Shown here in pieces: positions 7,874-11,174 of a stretch of 11,174 nucleotides of DNA. A model generated the notes under the pieces. It saw only the letters and a program-made list of their open reading frames with translations. It did not search any database and had not been told where the DNA came from. This DNA comes from Thermoprotei archaeon (GTDB lineage Archaea; Thermoproteota; Thermoprotei_A; Sulfolobales; Ignisphaeraceae): positions 1-11,174 of the forward strand of contig QMWT01000029.1 in NCBI GenBank assembly GCA_003661775.1, in the 5' to 3' direction. Position 1 is the first letter of the stretch; the number at the start of each line of letters is the position of its first letter. The position numbers and the translations under genes were made by a program.

Positions 7874-8641
7874 TCATCCCCGGATGATCGATACAATTCT
7901 TTTAGCGAGTTTCACTATCTGTGTTGTGAATGTGTGGCGCGGATGCTTGAGTACGAATACGCCATGGCTTCTATGCTCGAGCACGTCTTCATAGAAGGGG
8001 ATCACCGCTATCACTGGTGCCCCTACCAAGCGTGATACTTCGGAGGCCAGCTCTGGTATGGATGCGAACTTCGGAGGCACCATGTTCAGTACTGCGTAGC
8101 TTACCTTTTTGAAGCGCTTCAGGACTTGGGCTGTTATATAGGTTCCCGTAATGTCCTGCTTATCCATCCTCGTTATCAACAAGCTTAGATCGCTTGAGAT
8201 AACCGATAGGAGCGTATCTTCGGTGAGCCCAGGGTGGGTATCAAACAGCACCAGATCAACGTTGTAAAGCCTTTCAAGCTCTTCAACTATCTTTCTGAAC
8301 AGGTTCTCATCGTAGCCTTCCTTCAGAAGCCTGGCGATCTCCTCAGGCTTCATGCTGGAGCCTAAGAAGTATAGCTTACCTCTTGAAAGCCCTAGGTACC
8401 GTGTTAGATCCAGTATAGTATCACTGAGCTTACACTTCCCGTAGAGATAGTCGTTGAGGGTGTGCTTTAGTAAGTTTGCGGTGACACCGTATATCACGTG
8501 TAGACCTGGAGAGGTGAGGTCGAGGTCCACGGTAGCCACCTTCAAACCCATAGCTGCCAAAACCGCCGCCAAGTTTGCTGTGGTAGTGCTTTTACCCGTA
8601 CCACCCCTGTACGAATGTACTGCCACGGATACGGTCATCAT
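7874..8641 (-). CDS. ParA/MinD-like ATPase, possibly positioning the chemoreceptor cluster
   Basis: This 255-residue P-loop ATPase belongs to the ParA/MinD (SIMIBI) class, whose members oscillate or form gradients to place DNA, division sites or protein clusters. It has a deviant Walker A, YRGGTGKSTT (11-20), where the usual signature Lys of KGG is Arg12, and catalytic Lys17. Walker A' follows at VDLDLTSPGLH (38-48), and Walker B/switch II at VLFDTHPG (131-138). Arg in that position also occurs in a ParA-like subfamily starting HSFRGGTGKS (recalled). The C terminus IVKLAKRIVSIIRG could form an amphipathic helix, as in MinD membrane targeting; this is speculative. The ATG directly follows the stop of the coiled-coil gene and the frame ends 3 nt before cheY, so it is a core operon member. 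ATG 8638 is an alternative start. Confidence 0.92.
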   Translation of the reverse strand: MMTVSVAVHSYRGGTGKSTTTANLAAVLAAMGLKVATVDLDLTSPGLHVIYGVTANLLKHTLNDYLYGKCKLSDTILDLTRYLGLSRGKLYFLGSSMKPEEIARLLKEGYDENLFRKIVEELERLYNVDLVLFDTHPGLTEDTLLSVISSDLSLLITRMDKQDITGTYITAQVLKRFKKVSYAVLNMVPPKFASIPELASEVSRLVGAPVIAVIPFYEDVLEHRSHGVFVLKHPRHTFTTQIVKLAKRIVSIIRG

Positions 8642-8863
8642 CTATGCACCTTCTTCATCAGACTCCCTAGAGACGCCGAGTAAGGATTCGAGATACGAAA
8701 CTCTTCGTTCAAGATCATCGATCTTGTTCATAATAGCTTCGATCTTCTTTTCGAACTCCGCAACTATGTTCTCAACCTTAGCCATATCTGTTTGCATGGA
8801 TGACAAGACGGACGTGATACGATTTCTAAGGGAATCATCCTGCTTGTCCTTAGAGACTTTCAT
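8642..8863 (-). CDS. Small coiled-coil protein, first gene of the che operon
   Basis: This 73-residue soluble protein is not recognised. Residues about 25-62 form one strong coiled coil with heptad-spaced Ile/Leu/Val (VENIVAEFEKKIEAIMNK then IDDLERRVSYLESLLG). A polar basic N terminus (KVSKDKQDDSLRNR) and an acidic tail (ESDEEGA) flank it. ATG 8863 has GGGGTG about 7 nt upstream, and its stop abuts the ATG of the ParA-like gene, so the two are translationally coupled. The pairing suggests a partner or adaptor of the ATPase, or a link to the helical receptor bundle. The coupling is seen; the role is inferred. Confidence 0.8.
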   Translation of the reverse strand: MKVSKDKQDDSLRNRITSVLSSMQTDMAKVENIVAEFEKKIEAIMNKIDDLERRVSYLESLLGVSRESDEEGA

Positions 8864-8882
8864 CTACAGCACCCCAGATGTT

Positions 8883-8930
8883 AGAAGATTTCATATTTGT
8901 AGTCTTTGTTTAGAGAGACGACTGGTCGTC
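8883..8930 (-). promoter_or_regulatory. Promoter of the che operon with palindromic upstream element
   Basis: On the minus strand, TAAACA at 8912-8907 is the best TATA-like box. It predicts initiation near 8883 and a leader of about 20 nt that would include the GGGGTG ribosome-binding site of the first gene. Four bases upstream lies the end of a 14-bp palindrome, GACGACTGGTCGTC (8917-8930), a candidate factor site. A second AT-rich segment (CAAATATGA, about 8898-8890) is an alternative box but would leave the leader too short for the ribosome-binding site. Confidence 0.45.
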
Positions 8931-9027
8931 GACTTAGAAGTAGTTCCTCTACGAAATGCATCGATGTTATTTAGCCGTAACGTGGATACGCTGTACTACA
9001 ACTGCAAGAACCTGCAATAACTGCCGT

Positions 9028-9074
9028 TGGTCGTCAACAGAAGGTAAACATAATGTAGAGTTCAGCATATCCAT
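9028..9074 (+). promoter_or_regulatory. Promoter of the receptor-cheW unit with repeated upstream element
   Basis: TAAACATAA at 9045-9053 is a TATA-like box preceded by the BRE-like CAGAAG. It predicts initiation near 9073, giving a leader of about 20 nt that contains the GATGAGGG ribosome-binding site. TGGTCGTCAAC (9028-9038) just upstream repeats TGGTCGTCGAC at 8923-8933 with one mismatch, so both divergent promoters carry the same element beside a TAAACA box. Confidence 0.45.
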
Positions 9075-9093
9075 CAGATGAGGGATCGATCGT

Positions 9094-10173
9094 ATGGAGT
9101 TGGACCCTGCTACAGCTATAACTAGGAGAGCCGAGGAGAGGAGGGAGGAGAGGAAAGAAGCGAAAAGACCTAGAGCCGGGAAAGCTGCAATTACTGTTAA
9201 CCTGCAAGGAGCACTTAAGAAGCTTAGAGCAGCGATCGATTCTGTTGAAAATGTTGCACAGAACATGGCCGCAGCCGTAGAGGAGCTCAGTGCGTCTGCT
9301 GAAGAGATCTCAACATCTGTTCAGCAGATAGCGCAAGGTGCTCAGAATATTTCGTCGAGATCCGCTGAGATCTCCAAAATAGTGAATGAGCTTATGAAAG
9401 CTATGCAGAGCGCAGCTGAGGTAAGTAGAAAGAGTGGTGAGGAAGCTAAGAAGGCCGCGGAAGAGGCTCGTAGGAGTGCTGAAGATGGTAAGAAAGGTAT
9501 AGAGAGTCTACAGCAGGTGGAAAGCCGTGTAGAGGAGACCGCTGGACTTGTAAAAGAGCTTGCTGATAGGGTGAAGAACATTGGGAGGATCGTGGAGGCT
9601 ATAACGAGTATAGCCGATCAAACAAATCTTCTAGCTTTGAATGCAGCCATTGAGGCCGCGCGTGCTGGAGAGCATGGGAGGGGCGTCGCTGTAGTTGCTG
9701 AGGAGATTAGAAAGCTCGCTGAGGAATCGCGGAACTCTGCCGGCCAGATAGCAGAGATCGTCAGGGAGATACAGGAGCAGATGAGCAGGGTCTCGGAGTC
9801 CATGGAATCAACGCTTAATAGGATGAGGACAGGGTCGAAGGTCATCATGGCGGCCCTGGAAGCTCTCGAAACCCTATACAAGAACGCTGAAGAGGTAGCG
9901 GAATCCGCCATGAATGTGGCTAGGCTGGTTCAAGAGGAGTCCAATAAGGTTAAGTCCATCGAGGCGATGACCTCGGAGGCTGCTGCCGCTGCTGAAGAGC
10001 AAGCAGCAGCTGTCGAGCAGGTTTCCAGCGCTGTAGAGGAGCAGACAGCAGCCATACAGGAGCTCAACGCGACAGCGCAGCAGCTACTAGATGTTGTACA
10101 GGATGCGCAGAGCGCCCTGAGGGATCTGCGCAGGTTCGTTGGCGGAGGTGAGATAGAGAAGCAAAGGAGGTAA
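9094..10173 (+). CDS. Soluble chemoreceptor (methyl-accepting protein without membrane segments)
   Basis: This 359-residue receptor consists almost only of the cytoplasmic signalling hairpin that drives CheA through CheW. No transmembrane segment, ligand domain or HAMP is present. Residues 11-30 form an Arg/Lys/Glu-rich tail (RRAEERREERKEAKRPRAGK). The antiparallel coiled coil runs from about 36 to 345, and its conserved tip is IADQTNLLALNAAIEAARAG (173-192). Pairs fitting the small-small-x-x-E/Q-E/Q-x-x-small-small methylation pattern are 63/64, 70/71 and, less well, 77/78 on the first arm, and 301/302, 308/309, 315/316 and 322/323 on the second. Glutamines among them are plausible CheD substrates. 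About 310 residues of hairpin fit roughly 44 heptads, the class common in archaea. ATG 9094 is fixed by an in-frame TGA at 9079 and preceded by GATGAGGG. The sensed signal is unknown. Confidence 0.96.
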   Translation: MELDPATAITRRAEERREERKEAKRPRAGKAAITVNLQGALKKLRAAIDSVENVAQNMAAAVEELSASAEEISTSVQQIAQGAQNISSRSAEISKIVNELMKAMQSAAEVSRKSGEEAKKAAEEARRSAEDGKKGIESLQQVESRVEETAGLVKELADRVKNIGRIVEAITSIADQTNLLALNAAIEAARAGEHGRGVAVVAEEIRKLAEESRNSAGQIAEIVREIQEQMSRVSESMESTLNRMRTGSKVIMAALEALETLYKNAEEVAESAMNVARLVQEESNKVKSIEAMTSEAAAAAEEQAAAVEQVSSAVEEQTAAIQELNATAQQLLDVVQDAQSALRDLRRFVGGGEIEKQRR

Positions 10174-10194
10174 AATTTCTCAGAAGAGGCTTTT

Positions 10195-10202
10195 GAGGTG
10201 AT
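10195..10202 (+). promoter_or_regulatory. Strong Shine-Dalgarno of cheW
   Basis: GAGGTGAT, 5 nt before ATG 10208, is a near-perfect complement to the archaeal 16S rRNA 3' end and fixes the cheW start. Confidence 0.8.
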
Positions 10203-10207
10203 ACGCT

Positions 10208-10732
10208 ATGCAGGTGGCGAGCTTAAGAAGTGATGGCGAAGAGGAGCTGCAGATGGTGATATTCAGGTTAGGCGATGAAATCTTTGGAGTTGACGTACAC
10301 CAGGTGAGGGAAATAATCAAAATTAAAGAGTACACCCGCATACCAAACGCCCCTCCATACATACGAGGGGTTATAAACCTCCGCGGCCAGATCACCGTCA
10401 TAATAGACCTTCACAAGATCTTCAATCTACATTCAGAAAGCGTTGAAAGCACCGACTCAAGGATAATAATAGCTGATGCCAAGGACAGCAACGTAGGTAT
10501 AATGGTAGATGCAGTTCTGGGGGTGACTAGGATACAGCACAAGAATGTAGAACCCCCACCGCTACTCTCAAAGAGTAAAAGTCTTGAATTCATAAAGGGC
10601 ATAGCAAAGCACGGTGAAGACCTCGTGATAATTATAGACCTTGAGCAGCTCCTTAAGCATATAAAGGACACTGAAGTTTCTACAAGTGAAATAGAGGGTG
10701 GGGCAACGACCGTAAAGAGCTCGAGTTCATGA
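10208..10732 (+). CDS. cheW: Chemotaxis coupling protein CheW
   Basis: CheW bridges the receptor tip and the P5 domain of CheA, building the signalling array. The 174-residue protein has the double beta-barrel fold signature: FRLGDEIFGVDVHQVREII (near 19-37), IPNAPPYIRGVINLRGQI with the conserved NLRG, then VIIDLHKIF, and the second half VDAVLGVTRI...FIKGIAKHGEDLVIIIDLEQLL. A Ser/Thr/Glu-rich tail of about 20 residues follows the fold, making it a little longer than the usual 150-160. It begins 34 nt after the receptor stop and is probably co-transcribed with it, opposite to the other che genes. No hairpin terminator is evident after it; only a short ATTTTC tract follows the stop. Confidence 0.97.
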   Translation: MQVASLRSDGEEELQMVIFRLGDEIFGVDVHQVREIIKIKEYTRIPNAPPYIRGVINLRGQITVIIDLHKIFNLHSESVESTDSRIIIADAKDSNVGIMVDAVLGVTRIQHKNVEPPPLLSKSKSLEFIKGIAKHGEDLVIIIDLEQLLKHIKDTEVSTSEIEGGATTVKSSSS

Positions 10733-10793
10733 TTTTCTATCAAGAACTACATTGAATTAGTTGTAGATTGCACGAGGTTTATAGAAGGCCGCG

Positions 10794-10801
10794 TTTAAAT
10801 A
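10794..10801 (+). promoter_or_regulatory. TATA box upstream of the right-hand gene
   Basis: TTTAAATA is the clearest TATA box in the 10733-10916 gap. It predicts initiation near 10823, inside the following hairpin, leaving a leader of about 95 nt before the next gene. TTTAAA is symmetric, but no minus-strand gene starts nearby, so rightward use is assumed. Confidence 0.45.
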
Positions 10802-10818
10802 CCTCTACCGAAAACTGC

Positions 10819-10841
10819 CATAGTGGGCGCTACGCACTATG
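10819..10841 (+). repeat. Inverted repeat / hairpin at the predicted transcription start
   Basis: CATAGT (10819-10824) pairs with ACTATG (10836-10841), and GCG pairs with CGC inside, leaving a CTA loop and a two-base GG bulge. Located right at the start predicted from TTTAAATA, it could be an operator for a dimeric regulator or the 5' end of a structured leader. Confidence 0.5.
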
Positions 10842-10875
10842 TACTGCAACGAATTGCCGCACATCAATTTCGGGT

Positions 10876-10899
10876 CATAGCTTTTTAGGCCATAGCTTT
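10876..10899 (+). repeat. Tandem CATAGCTTT direct repeats
   Basis: CATAGCTTT occurs at 10876-10884 and 10891-10899, 15 bp apart. CATAG also begins the hairpin at 10819. The intervening CTTTTTAGG could itself act as a TATA-like box (initiation near 10910) for a short-leader transcript of the next gene. Confidence 0.45.
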
Positions 10900-10916
10900 C
10901 GCGAAGCTGCCCCCCG

Positions 10917-11174
10917 ATGGAAATGAATGGGGTTGGGTCTAAGATGATGACGGGACAGAAAACTCCGTATATAGATCATGGGGAGCAGAGCTCCGAGCTT
11001 GAGCATAAGCTAAATATATTGAGAGCACTGGATTCCGAGATAGATTTCGGGAGGGGGTTCCTCCAACTAGAGCTTGTGCTAAAGCTAGCTGAAGCAGATG
11101 GGGGACTCACTCCTAAGGAGCTAGCCCTCGCGCTAAACCAGAGGTACAAAGCAGTCATAGACGCTCTTAGGAAG
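10917..11174 (+). CDS. Unrecognised protein with helix-turn-helix-like N-terminal region (partial)
   Basis: Eighty-six codons are open to the right edge, with an in-frame TAG at 10893-10895 bounding the start. In-frame ATGs occur at 10917, 10923, 10944 and 10947; none has a clear Shine-Dalgarno, so 10917 is the longest choice and the true start may be 10944. The first 40 or so residues are polar. From about 48 on, LQLELVLKLAEADGG then LTPKELALALNQRYKAVIDA reads as helix, turn, helix, resembling a winged-helix DNA-binding domain. It is not recognisably a chemotaxis gene. A transcription regulator is the likeliest class, but the evidence is only the predicted fold pattern. Confidence 0.6.
   Translation, partial: MEMNGVGSKMMTGQKTPYIDHGEQSSELEHKLNILRALDSEIDFGRGFLQLELVLKLAEADGGLTPKELALALNQRYKAVIDALRK

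Noticed and set aside
10411..10743. A 110-codon minus-strand frame under cheW
   Set aside because: It is a shadow of the cheW coding sequence, with Ser/Leu/Ile-rich composition typical of antisense translation.
10733..10916. Possible tRNA or CRISPR in the right-hand gap
   Set aside because: There is no T-loop GGTTCRA signature, no cloverleaf arms and no regularly spaced repeats beyond the two CATAGCTTT copies.

Overview
The window looks like part of an archaeal chromosome, probably from a thermophile. Several signs point that way: TATA-box promoters with BRE-like A-rich sequence upstream instead of -35/-10 boxes, GGTGA-type Shine-Dalgarno sequences just before many starts, GTG and TTG starts, frequent AGG/AGA arginine and ATA isoleucine codons, and an XPD/Rad3-type helicase that keeps its four iron-sulfur cysteines. 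The phylum cannot be fixed from this sequence.

Layout. (1) 1-1544, minus strand: an XPD/Rad3-like DEAH helicase, cut by the left edge. (2) 1545-2369: a symmetric TATA box between divergent frames, then a 153-codon plus-strand frame that reads as a collapsed remnant of an oligopeptide ABC transporter (binding-protein pieces joined to a permease C terminus), then about 210 bp without a convincing gene. (3) 2370-8863, minus strand: a compact eight-gene chemotaxis operon, transcribed in the order small coiled-coil protein, ParA/MinD-like ATPase, cheY, cheB, cheA, cheC, cheD, cheR, with 0-25 nt between genes. (4) 8864-9093: a divergent control region with a promoter for each side. (5) 9094-10732, plus strand: a soluble chemoreceptor followed by cheW. 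(6) 10733-11174: a non-coding stretch with a TATA box, hairpin and short direct repeats, then the start of an unrecognised helix-turn-helix-like gene cut by the right edge.

Together these genes encode a full chemosensory pathway. The receptor and CheW control the kinase CheA. CheA phosphorylates CheY (output) and CheB (receptor demethylation). CheR methylates the receptor, CheD deamidates it, and CheC removes phosphate from CheY and can pair with CheD. No archaellum gene and no CheF lie in the window, so the output is not shown. The unusual part is the front of the operon: a ParA-family ATPase and a 73-residue coiled-coil protein are coupled to the chemotaxis genes, and the only receptor has no membrane segment but carries an Arg/Lys-rich N-terminal tail. 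That resembles bacterial systems in which a ParA-like ATPase positions a cytoplasmic chemoreceptor cluster (PpfA with TlpT in Rhodobacter). An archaeal counterpart is the main hypothesis offered here.
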